Below, one piece after another: positions 30,855 through 41,231 of a stretch of DNA of 43,325 nucleotides. A program made the translations under genes and the position numbers. The stretch is taken from assembly GCA_020650975.1 (NCBI GenBank), contig JAIPMN010003284.1, positions 1-43,325 on the forward strand, in the 5' to 3' direction. This DNA comes from Apostichopus californicus (taxonomy: Eukaryota > Echinodermata > Holothuroidea > Aspidochirotida > Stichopodidae). The notes below the pieces were generated by a model. That model saw only the letters and a program-made list of their open reading frames with translations, did no database searches and was not told the DNA's origin. The stretch's first letter is position 1; each line of letters begins with the position of its first letter.

Positions 30855-31215
30855 GTCACTTCTCCTCGCAGATGTTTGCCAATAACTTGTGCTAATTCAC
30901 GACACATGCCGGGGTTTTCTTTCTCTTCAAAATTAGTCTCAGCAGCAGCCGAGTCTCTCTGGGAGGCAGGATTTATGCTCTTAGCTTCATTTCGAGTTTA
31001 TTGGATTTGATAAAGCATCAAGATCTGAAGCGATCCTTTGGAGTGATAAATCAGAACACGTCAGCTGCTCGGGCTTGTTATTAACAATCTTAAGTATCTT
31101 CTACACAGCCCGGCTATAAGATGCAGCACCTCTTTTACATTTCGGCTTCTCAAAACTGAGCGAGTTTCGGCATTCTCCAGGGTGTGAAACAATGAGGCTG
31201 TCGCCACAAATGTTT
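30855..31215. promoter_or_regulatory. Candidate conserved non-coding element 1
   Basis: This repeat-free block is visibly richer in G+C and more complex than its flanks. It has no long open frame on either strand. It lies about 5 kb upstream of the teashirt large exon. Words such as gttattaacaatctta could bind homeodomain or HMG-box factors. A regulatory role is inference from composition and from the known enrichment of enhancers around developmental regulators. Confidence 0.35.
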
Positions 31216-33145
31216 CACTTTGGAAAGTGTGTAGACAAAAGAGATAGAAAGGGAGGAGGGAATGGTATATTGCTTTTAACCAATTCTATAGAATGAAATC
31301 AAACTAGAGAGGGTGGTTGAGTTTCATTACAGTGGTTTGACAAGAGACAAGATTACAAAGGACATGTCTTATAGCTGAAGGTCATCGCAAAATTCATAAT
31401 ATTATAAAGATCGGTAATATTTGAAGAAGTTACAAGAACAAAATACTACTGAAGCTTTATACAGTAAGAAATTCTGTACCGGAGGGGGTGACAGGAAAGT
31501 TTTGCATTTGCAATGTTTCGATTGCTGGTCTAAAAGGAATTTAAACAAGAACAGAATATTGAAAAGAAGCAAGATCCATAACTTAGAGAATGTTGATTGT
31601 GTTTACTTCATTCTATCATTGCAAACATGGATTTTGCACTTTGGCAAGTACGAATATAAAAGTAGTTTTCCGTTTTACACAGCAGCTCAGATATGTTGCT
31701 CTAAAACAGAGATCTAATAAATGAACATCATATACCCTTACACAAACATGTGTCATTTTTGTGCTGAGACAGGTAAGGGAATGATGAATTAAATAGGTGT
31801 CACATACATGACAGACAGACACACACGCACATACACACACACTACAGTATGTAATAAAACTCTACTATTCACTAAATCCTTAGCTTTCTACCTTTCATCA
31901 TAAACAGAAGTTTACAAAGCACATTTCAAACAGTTTAATGGGAATATGACTGCAACCTACTGCCATGTGTTTATAGTTGACCTTAGATGGATAGCAGGCA
32001 GGCAGGCAGGCAGGTATAAATTGATGCAAAAATGTTGCACGTTGGTTGGATGCTTATATGCAGGTATGGTTCTGGCTAGCTGGTAAATGATTAACGGGCC
32101 ATTAATCGCAGGACTCGTAAAACGTCTAGATCTACCTTCTGTTGTCAAAGTTAATCTTAACATTCTGTCGCAGCAAACAGTAACTCTTGAACCAGACAAT
32201 GCTGCTCATGAAAAAAAAAATATTGAGTTTTATGCAATCATGCACAAAATACAATGTAGTTAGAAACAATGAAGAGTTTTGAGTATTATGTTGTGTCCAG
32301 TTTAATGCACTGCACTTAGCAACAATAGTCAACAAAGTAACTTTAAATGTAAATGATATTAAGTGTTCAAAAAACATACCATGAGTTTAATGCTATGTTG
32401 ACATTTTAATGACAACATTGATAACGTTTCATCAGTAAGGGAAGTAGAGTCCTCTATAACCCTCTCAAGATAAATCCTATAAATGTAGAGCTGTAATGTC
32501 TAACTTATGTATTGGGAGAGCATAAAGGTCAAATTTATTCAAATGAGAGAACACACGCTACTGAAGGTCTCTGACTGTTTCTCCTAGACACATTCATGAT
32601 ACATTTGGTATGTTTACATAGCACTCAAATTTAATGTGCTCCCCCCCTCCCCCCTACAATCTAGATTCCTTTTCCAACACCCCACACCAAAAGGGTTTTG
32701 TGAAAAGGTATCTTCATTGGAAGAACTCAGATACTGCACAGTTCTCTCTCGACAATACTTTGTACATTACTGAGTAAACCGACATCCTCTTTCACCATAG
32801 TAGATTGTTAGATATTTATGATTTTATACAAGATTGTACCAATGAACATAATCATCTACACACATGTGTTAAGGCTGCAAATGTTGAAGCAATCCTGACA
32901 TAGTCCTGCCACCAATGGGTGGTCACTATTATTCATATGTATAAGAAGCCTTTAGAACAGTTTCTTATTTCTTTCTCCACCATTTAATCAAACTGAAAAA
33001 GAGAATCAATACCTGAATGCAAAATGTATTGAGGTTTGGATGACTTCATTACACTAGATCTGCTTGTTTACCGGAATAACGCTTGTACTGTATATGTCTT
33101 GAACCACATTTTAATGTACAATTACACTGTAATGTTGCAATACAC
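31216..33145. other. Non-coding, no gene recognised
   Basis: It holds a CA-type microsatellite near 31815-31843, a short (GGCA)n run at 31994-32013 and C-rich runs near 32640-32656. Open frames at 31421-31717, 31616-31840, 31957-32199 and 32132-32377 overlap simple repeats or lack any domain. Confidence 0.55.
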
Positions 33146-33770
33146 ACCTCCACCAAAAACAATAGGGTATTGTACTCAATGTGATGCATGCACCCACCAA
33201 GTATGAGAACTTGTATCCATGATTCCTAACTTGAGACATCATGTTAGGTTTCCAGAGTTTGACCTCTGGTGACCTCAAATGAACCTTGACTTACAACAAT
33301 AACAACAGGATTCTTGTACTCAATATTGCAAATCCATATACCATGTATGCCTAAGCTGACCTTTGACCTCATACAAAAACAATTAAGTTGTTCTATTCAA
33401 TATAACACATCCACATGTCACTTATTAAAAGTACCCATGCTTCCTATCTTGAGATATTGTTTACAAGATTTTCAGTTTGACCTCTGGTGATCTCAGATGA
33501 CCTTTGACCTCCACCAAACACAATATATTTCTTCTAATCAATGTAATGCATCCACAATTTAAGTATGAAACAGACCCATGCTTCCTAACTTGGGATATAT
33601 TGTTTACAAGGTTTTCACAGTTTGGTGATCACAGATGACCTATGACCTCCACAAAAACACTAGGTTTCTTTTACTTGGCATGTGGGCTGTGGCATCTACA
33701 AGCCATATATATAAACAATTATCCATGATTCTTATCTTGAGATATACTGTTAACAAGCTGGGCATCACAC
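33146..33770. repeat. Array of ~135-bp repeats carrying DR1 (TGACCT) motifs
   Basis: There are about five diverged units, some truncated. Each runs from ccaccaaaaacaatagg through a caatgtgatgcatcca-like word, agtatgaaa, catgcttcctaacttgaga and gtttacaaggttttca to TGACCTCTGGTGA and TGACCTTTGACCT. The last motif is present at 33357-33369 and 33498-33510, with a one-base variant at 33636-33648. It is non-coding. Confidence 0.8.
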
Positions 33771-34489
33771 ACACATGCCATCATGACTGCATAAACCGTG
33801 TCTGTTGTCATCAAAACCAAAAACTGTTAGCAAACGGCATATATACTGTTAAAAGTCCTTCCATATGTACTAGGTTAAACTAGAAGAAAGTTCAATTTCC
33901 ATATTCAAACTCAAGGAGAATAAGTAGCAAGTAACTAAATAGGTGCCAGAATACACTATTTCATTCTGTTAGTAATTGTAATTATGAACTATAATCTGAT
34001 AAAGTAACTGGTTCTCCTTCCACATCCCGGGCAGGTTTTCTGGTTTTCTGTGGCTGGTATGTAATGGTTGACAGCCTTCCTTCTACTGTTCCATTAAGGG
34101 AAGTTAATCTCCTAACCTCCCCCAATTCTCTCATCTCCTTACTTCTTCTTTTAGGGTTATTAACTGGACTGTAAATTGTAAAGATGTGCAATGGATGCTT
34201 TAAAACTCACAAGCACCTCATTCAAGCCAAATTGCCTTGAGACTTACATTAGCATATATGCTACTGCATACCAAGGACATGAAATATATAACAGCACACA
34301 ACCGTAACATGATAAAGCTAATATCATTTCATGTAAGTATTACACACATACATATGTAGTATGTATTCTGTATGATGAGTGAGACAGCTCTCCTCACATC
34401 CTTGCATTAGCCAAACCCATTGTGCTGCATTATACCATTGATGATTACAGACACATTGCTTTATATGATTCCCAATGCAACTGGGTCAA
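33771..34489. other. Non-coding, no gene recognised
   Basis: This is AT-rich sequence. The open frame at 33982-34191 (minus) is basic and short, with no recognised motif. Nothing else supports a feature. Confidence 0.5.
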
Positions 34490-34740
34490 GACAAATAGAA
34501 ACTGGAGCTTAGCATTTAGCTTGGCTTCCCTGGACAAAGTTTCCGTTTCGCATACTTTCCTGTCAAAATGAAAGATTGCTCCCAGCTCGCACAGCCAGGC
34601 TAGAAGTGAGTGATGATGACCGTTCTAAAGGCGATGCTAAATTCACTTGTCAAATGATGCAACCAACATTTACACCAGACATTCTCTTGTTGGGCTTTCT
34701 GATTAAAGCCTGGTGCCCTGGTTAAACATTACTGAGGTTA
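34490..34740. promoter_or_regulatory. Candidate conserved non-coding element 2
   Basis: A compact, repeat-free, relatively GC-rich block (for example ttgctcccagctcgcacagc and gattaaagcctggtgccctg) sits between AT-rich flanks and has no open frame. It is the same kind of island as the blocks at 30.9, 37.2 and 39.4 kb. A regulatory role for teashirt is inferred. Confidence 0.35.
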
Positions 34741-34914
34741 CAATGTATAGTACTAAACATATAATGTTTGTTAAAATTGGAAAGTTATAATTAAATGCTT
34801 TAAGTTAAGTAGCACTGATGTACATTTCTAAGCTGGTGGTGTTTGCACTGTACAGTATATTATGTCGGGATCTTACTAGACATGTACTTCAACTAAACTT
34901 TGTGCTATTTTACA

Positions 34915-35168
34915 TTGAAAGCTCTGGGCTGGTTATACATTCATGCAGTGGTTAGGTTCATCTACTAACTGGTTATATCAACTGTACATAGAAAGCTCTG
35001 GGCTGGTCATATTCATGCAATGGTTAGGTTAATCTACTAACTGGTTATACTGTATCAACATGGGCTGGTCATAAATTAATGCAATGGATAGGTTCATCTA
35101 CTAACTGGTGTTATATCAACCTGAGCTGGTCATACATTCATGCATTGGTTAGGTTCAACTAACTGGTT
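34915..35168. repeat. ~70-bp tandem repeat, about 4 copies
   Basis: Units contain gctctgggctggttatacat, tcatgcagtggttaggttca and tctactaactggttat. Copies have drifted and the third and fourth are shortened. Confidence 0.88.
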
Positions 35169-36176
35169 ATACCAGTGTGTACAAGCAGGATGATAAACCC
35201 ATCCCCCCCCCCCAACCATTGATAACAACCATTGATAACAACAATCTTTTACGATGATGGTGTATGGTGGTATACAGTACTACTTTGTGTTTTCCTTTGA
35301 ATACTGTGTTAAATATATATAGTTACACTGAAAGACACTGTGGTTGCAATGTTTAAAAGTCAAACTGCAACCTATTTTTTTGGAAAGCAAAATTTCTAAT
35401 TCCATTCATTGAATCAACTGAAATAGACACTACTGAGCTATAACGACAACATTAATATGTTTACTGAAGACATTTTCACACCTTATTTGACCCATTCATA
35501 GGAACTATAATCCTTATTATAATGTTTGTGTAAAGTTTAGGGAAATGTTACCTTGCTTGGACACCTTTTACAAGCATGAATAATCGCATATCAATAAAAT
35601 ATGATGAAAGCATCGGTGAATATCACTTAATTGACAGATATAAAACTTGCTCAAAAGAAAATCAAAAGAGATCATCAAATGTTACTTCTGACCTTAAAAG
35701 AACCATTGTTTCCTTCAAGTTACCATGTACTATCCTTTAACATTGAAGCCTAACCAATAGGTTTAAATGCAAGTCTATACTAGAAACAGGAATAGGCACT
35801 ATATATTGCTTTAATAAATTTAAGATTTGTGAGTATCGCAGCAGAGACCTTGCACTTCCAGTCCATGCTTGTTTTTTCACATTTATTCAACAGCTCTTGG
35901 CAGTAACAGAGGTTAAACAGACCAGCTTGAAAAAACATTTGATAAACACTTGTCTAACACTTGCCTTTAAATAGACTGTTTACAGAAAGTATTGTACAGT
36001 GTGAAAATATATGAGCACCTACCATGCAATTATAAATGAGGCTCACCACTCTCTCTATTCTATGTTAAAGGAATAAGCTGGACAACATGTGTTAAATATA
36101 TATCAAACCATGAAATCTAGTGTGAAGCTGTATCAAAGCAATATTTACCAAAACCCTCAATTAGTTGGCAAACCTA
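35169..36176. other. Non-coding, no gene recognised
   Basis: The sequence is AT-rich with a poly-C run near 35203-35212 and a short ccattgataacaa duplication. No open frame or conserved motif stands out. Confidence 0.5.
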
Positions 36177-37040
36177 TTATTATCAGTGGGCATATTATCA
36201 CTGAAGTACCAGTATTTATTATTATTGGAGTATCAATACATGTTAGTATTGGAGTATCAATACGTGTATTGGAGTATCAATATGTGTTATTATTGGCATA
36301 TCAATATGTGTTATTATTGGAGTACCAATATGTGTATATGTTGTCATATCGGTATAAGTTGTCACAACTACCAGTATGTGTTATCACTGGAGTATCAGCA
36401 TGTGTTATCACTGGAGTATCAGTTTGTGTTTTATTATTGTCCGTATCAGTATGTGTTATCATTGAAGTATCAGCATTATCACTGAAGTATCAGTATTTGT
36501 TATTATTGGAGTATCAGTATGTGTTATCATTGGTATCAGTGTGTTATCACTGGAGAGTATCAGTATGTGTTATTATTTTTTGGAGTATTGGTATGTGTTA
36601 TCACTGAAGTATCAGTATGTGTTATATATATCAGTGTGTTATCCCTGGAGAGTTTCAGTATGTGTTATCAAAGAATTATCAGTATGTGTTATCACTGAAG
36701 TATCAGTATATGTTATTATTGGGAGTATCGGTATGTGTTATTATTGGTATCAGTGTGTTATCACTGGAGAGTATCAGTATGTGTTATCACTGGAGAGTAT
36801 CAGTATGTGTTATTATTTTTTGGAGTATTGGTATGTGTTATCACTGAAGTATCAGTATGTGTTATTATTGGTATCAGTGTGTGTTATCACTGGAGAGTAT
36901 CAGTACATATGTTATCACTGAAGTATCAGTATATGTTATTATTGGAGTATCAGTATGTGTTGTTACTCGAGTACCAGCATGTGATATAACTGGAGTATGT
37001 GTTATCAGCAGACTATGTGTTTATGTTACTGGGAATATCA
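36177..37040. repeat. 24-bp minisatellite, about 35 copies
   Basis: The unit is about 24 bp: gtatcagtatgtgttatcac plus tgga, or the ttattgga variant. Because 24 is divisible by three, all forward frames stay open and give Tyr/Val/Ile/Ser-rich pseudo-proteins of up to 172 residues. These are repeat artefacts without a start context or domain. A longer block containing a 'tattattttttggagtattgg' interruption occurs twice (about 36550 and 36790), so segments of several units were duplicated. Confidence 0.93.
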
Positions 37041-37189
37041 GTCAAGATAGTAAACATAAGTAACATAAAAATTTGATATAATGTTGTTGCTACACAGTAC
37101 TGCATGAAACTGTCCCCATGATTGACTATTACACCAAATAATAACAAAAAAACCTAAAAAAAATTAAATTATTTTCATCCTAATGACAA
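37041..37189. other. Short non-coding spacer
   Basis: AT-rich sequence with A-runs lies between the 24-bp array and the next composition island. Nothing is recognised in it. Confidence 0.5.
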
Positions 37190-37450
37190 CATACACATAA
37201 ACACACAAACATGTACAGTATTGTGTTTTCTCTGAGCTGCATGAAGCCAGTGTGTATGATCTCCTTTAAGTTCTGTAGCCATTGGGAGAGTTGTATCTGA
37301 CGAGTTTGACATCCCGAGCAGATGGAACTCTGACATTCCCTCTCAATCACACCCTGACTGAAATGAAAATCGTGCAGGCCATCAATCACGTCCAGACATA
37401 CAGGCTCGGCTGAATGCATCCGGAGGAAAATTTGGAAAAGGCCTCCATTT
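37190..37450 (-). promoter_or_regulatory. Candidate conserved element 3, or an unrecognised minus-strand exon
   Basis: This repeat-free island has more balanced base composition than its flanks. The minus strand is open from 37419 to 37180 (79 codons). A possible acceptor (attttcatttcag, ending at 37361 on the minus strand) lies inside it, after which the frame includes CQSSICSGCQTRQIQLSQWL and NLKEIIHTGF. I do not recognise the peptide. The 3' end of the frame degenerates into low-complexity sequence and no clear donor is seen. A conserved enhancer is about as likely as an exon. Confidence 0.35.
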
Positions 37451-38147
37451 TGCCCGGAATATATGTGATAGCTTTTGTTTAAAGTACTTTCATAGTCTTA
37501 ACTGGTGTCATTGATGGATTGTCATAGATTAAGCACAAAAATGTGCTCTATTTCAGGGGCAAACTTTGCTCGACATTAAACCATCTCTTGTTACATTATT
37601 CACAGCAGAGTATATCATCCAACTGTGGCAATAAAAAATCTCTGTGTGCACACACCGCAATGATGTAGGAAATGTTTGGGAATGAAGAAAAACCTTGACT
37701 GTGGTACAGTTGCAATGAAAAGATATATATATGCCTAATACCGTTTTCAATGTTTTTAATGTAGGAAATGCTTTTTTATTTTATTTATATTTTGTAAATG
37801 AAAATGCTAGTCCTGTACTATACTGTAGGTAGAGACATGTATAAGTTGCTCTAGCTTTGTAAACTGTTGGCAAGTGATTCTTCATTCACTACTTTATTAA
37901 TACTGAAAGTGGAAAAAAAAATTGCTGGAATAAATTTATAGTGCTTTCGAACCATAAAAGGACAAGCATGCCAGTCCTTCTAAAGGGTTGATGCTTTTGA
38001 CTTTTAAATGCTGACTGAGAGAATGAACAGATGTCATAGACTGACATTCAGGCCACCATTTGTAGTTTAAATTACTTTTATTCAACAGGCTGCAGGAAAC
38101 CAGAGTAAAAGTATTACAGCATACAGGTTTTATAAATAGAGGCTATA
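37451..38147. other. Non-coding, no gene recognised
   Basis: AT-rich sequence. The open frame at 37553-37750 (minus) shows no domain. Confidence 0.5.
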
Positions 38148-38321
38148 TATACCAGGGATGAGCCTGGGGTAAAAAAAAAACAACGGAAATTTGCAAAAAA
38201 TGCGGTATAGGCTCCAGTTTGCATATGCTACAGTGTGTTAGGATAATAGTTTTTGTCCCCGCGGTAGAAAAGAAATCACGGATATTCCGCGAATTCGCAG
38301 AAAAAGCTCATGCCTGATATA
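38148..38321. mobile_element. Short MITE-like element (174 bp)
   Basis: The ends are inverted repeats: TATACCAGGGATGAGCCT on the left and, read on the minus strand, TATATCAGGCATGAGCTT on the right. The interior has its own partly inverted CG-containing words (cggaaatttgc and ccgcgaattcgc). There is no coding capacity. The superfamily is not assigned; a TA target site is possible. Confidence 0.6.
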
Positions 38322-39369
38322 CGCAGGCTAATATCTGACTCATAACACTGACTATCCAGTTTATGTATTTTTTTGATCTGACTATAACACTGTAGTCTGT
38401 TGTTTCTGACTACTGGCTCAGTTGAATTTCAATGAAGAGATAATTTATCAATCATTCATATTTTATGACTACTTTTTATTTCAATTGTGAATTCCATTAA
38501 ATGCATGACCTTATGACTACAGAATCATCTTACTTAGATGACCAGCCTACAAACTAGAACCATTTTAGTTCTAGCATAAATTATCAAATATTCAACAGTT
38601 GACAGTTGACAGTGTCCAATACAACCATGCTGGTTTACTAGAAAAGTGCAATATGACATCAATAAAATGCCGGTTTATGACTTCAAAATATGCGAACTTG
38701 ACACGAACAGATGTATCACATCGAAGTAATTAGAAATGAAACAGAGGGCAATAAAGAACACATGAAAAAAATGTATGCAAAAAATTCTGGACAGTTGAGA
38801 AACATTTCTCAAAACTCAAAACAATATTTTCCAGCACCCCTATGGGTTTGAAGATGGCACAAGGCCATTCATAAACGACTCATTTATTAATTGCAATGTT
38901 GGTTGACTGATTATTGAATTGGTCAATTGTTTTGTGTAACAATTTAAACAAGAAAGAAAGAAAACTCCAGAACAAAAGTAGCTTCATTTTGTCAAGAGCT
39001 ACACATATATTTTAAACATTTCAGAAAAATAATATCCTGATAGTTTGACAGCAATTTTTAAAATCAACAGCGAAGACAAAGATTTATGATCGCATTAATG
39101 TGAAATAAAACCGAACTATTAAAGCATTGTTTATTATTGACAAGATTTTCGCTTCGCCAAGTGGCTCATAAAATTGACTCAAAAGCAATAGCTCTGTTAG
39201 ACTAGACCCCAAAGCCACATGACATCCTTCCCCCCCCCCCTGTCATCCCCAGATGGAGACAAATTTACTAAAAGCTGTCATGAAGCAAAGTCAACAAATA
39301 TGGTCAACAAGTTAAACAACATTGTTCAATGTTTGACTGAGCTGTAAGTTCATTCAACTTTAAATTACT
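38322..39369. other. Non-coding, no gene recognised
   Basis: AT-rich sequence with a poly-C run at about 39231-39240. No open frame of note. Confidence 0.5.
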
Positions 39370-39670
39370 TGGGATACTTTCTGCCTGCATGTGATTTCTG
39401 CGAGTGAAATTCAACAACCCACGCTGCTAATGCTGGCCCCCTGGATACGATAGATTACAAGAATTCACTATCACGTAATTTGCACATGTTACCATAGTCG
39501 CGATGATGCAAATGAAACCGAGGCAGAAGACGGAGGGTCAGCTGGCTTTTGCTTTCTTTGTTTCTCGACGGAAGCGTTAGTAAAACAAGCTGGCACCAGA
39601 GGCAGTTGCTTCCTTCTCAGTGAAGAGCAACAAATTTAACAACAGACGTCAGATGCCACTGATTTTCTTA
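39370..39670. promoter_or_regulatory. Candidate conserved non-coding element 4
   Basis: This repeat-free, comparatively GC-rich island includes gatgatgcaaatgaaacc, which holds the octamer-like ATGCAAAT bound by POU factors, and ctttgtttctc, which resembles an HMG-box site. There is no long open frame. It lies in presumed upstream territory of the teashirt gene. An enhancer role is inferred. Confidence 0.35.
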
Positions 39671-39832
39671 AAGTCTCAACTTGAGTTTTGATATATATGT
39701 CTTTAAACAAAACTGATATATGTGCACGTTTGCATAAATTTGCATGCCAATTTTTTTTTAAATTGAGGATTTAGGATACCAGGTAACATTGTCCTTCACA
39801 GGCAATGGGTACACAGATAGCAATATATATGT

Positions 39833-40085
39833 TAGGGAGTGTTAGCTCAGTGGTTCACGTCGGTGCCTTTCGATCATAAGGTCTCAAATTCGAGTCACTC
39901 CAAGATTAATGTATGTCGTCCAGTTACAGAGTTGTTGACAATTGACAATTCATAATCATGGATGTTAAACTATGAATCTAAGAGACTGACTTACAGTAGG
40001 TCAGCTTGCGGCTTTGATTTATAAGCCAATGAGACGCTTCTTCGCAAGTTCCTGCTTGCAGGATGATCTAAAATACATACATATA
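39833..40085 (+). mobile_element. tRNA-derived SINE
   Basis: The head carries RNA polymerase III promoter boxes: A box TTAGCTCAGTGG (39842-39853) and a B-box-like AATTCGAGTC (about 39888-39897) with tRNA-like spacing. About 180 bases of unrelated body follow, ending in a short tail with repeated atacatac. The tRNA head does not fold into a complete acceptor stem and has no CCA-ready end, so it is not a working tRNA gene. The SINE family is not identified. Confidence 0.75.
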
Positions 40086-40475
40086 GCCCTGTTAACTTGA
40101 GTAGCTGCCTATAGCAACCCGCTGGGGGTAGCTATTTGTGTGCTAGCTGGAAATCAGTAGACTGTCTATGGACGTAGTGCTCATAGACAAACGTTTCTTG
40201 CAATAATAGATCAAATTTTCCTCAGAGATTTCTGAAGAACTCCTGACTATTTCTCCCAGTTTATATTATTTTGTTGCTTGTTAGCACAAGCAAAATAAAA
40301 GATGAAAACATTTATGTTTGGTTAAAGGTAAAGGTAATGTAAAGGTAAGGTTAAGGTAATGGTGTATGTGGCTCCTTGTTTGCAGAGAGCCAATGCATTG
40401 ACAGTCTTGTGAGTCAGTACTGTATCTTATCTACATTCAACTCTATGGTTATCATAAAACTTACTGGTTTATAAT
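40086..40475. repeat. Non-coding with (GGTAA)-rich interspersed repeat
   Basis: At 40321-40365 there is a run of aaaggtaa/aaggttaa words, followed by a phrase (gtatgtggctccttgtttgc) that may belong to an interspersed repeat. No gene is seen. Confidence 0.4.
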
Positions 40476-40797
40476 TTTACGAGTGACGAGCTTACCTGTC
40501 TCCTCACAACATATGCACCTCATTCTACCGTGTCTAGTATGCCCTGGTAATCTCTGGCTGTAATCTGGCTGTAAACGACTGTAAAACATTCTGAAATCCC
40601 ATAGGATTTTAAGATTTTAATCCACTACGAAAACGTATGTGTAAACACTTTGGATGGTAGAATGAGAAGGAAGGGCAACGACCGAAGGAGCCGTTCGCTG
40701 AGGGTGCACAGTGTTAAAAGATTACCAGGGCATACTAGACACAGTATAATGAGGTGCATAGGTTGTGAGGAGACAGGTAAGCGAGGAACGAAGTAAA
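40476..40797. mobile_element. Foldback MITE with 64-bp terminal inverted repeats
   Basis: The left arm at 40490-40553 and right arm at 40719-40782 are reverse complements with about 3 mismatches in 64. For example, cttacctgtctcctcacaac on the left pairs with gttgtgaggagacaggtaag on the right. Weaker similarity extends outward to TTTAC/GTAAA. The roughly 165-base interior has no open frame. As RNA or single-stranded DNA it would form a long hairpin. A second right-end fragment lies at 41360-41397. Confidence 0.88.
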
Positions 40798-41231
40798 TGT
40801 AATATTACAAGAGTCTGGTCATTACTTGCATTTGCAAACCTTTCCCATGATGCACTTCCTTCAATATTCTAGTATTTAAGGCAATCTGGACAAAAGTTCA
40901 TTAGCATTCATGACTCTTACAGTCAGTAATTGATTGTATGCTCATGAACGGTTTATCAACAAATCTTTCCATTTACTAAGAGTGAATTGGAAGACTACAG
41001 ATGCCACTGTACAGTGTTTCCTTAGTATTGTTTACATCACAGCAGTGAAAAGGGGAAACTTGAAATGAATTGCAAGGTAATGCAATTTATCTGAAGTAAG
41101 GTAATTAATAGTTCAGCTGGAAAACGTTATTTATGACTGCTACACTAAATCAGCTACTCCAGAGATACACCACTATAGAAATGTGGTTCTGCAGGATGGA
41201 TAGGGGGGGGGGAGGAGGGGACACCGTTGTG

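Noticed and set aside
36089-37063. Overlapping Val/Tyr-rich frames of up to 172 codons
   Set aside because: They are produced by the 24-bp minisatellite. Three forward frames are open at once, as expected from a unit divisible by three.
39833-39905. Functional tRNA gene
   Set aside because: It has A- and B-box words but no pairing acceptor stem, and it continues into a SINE body. Scored as a SINE head.
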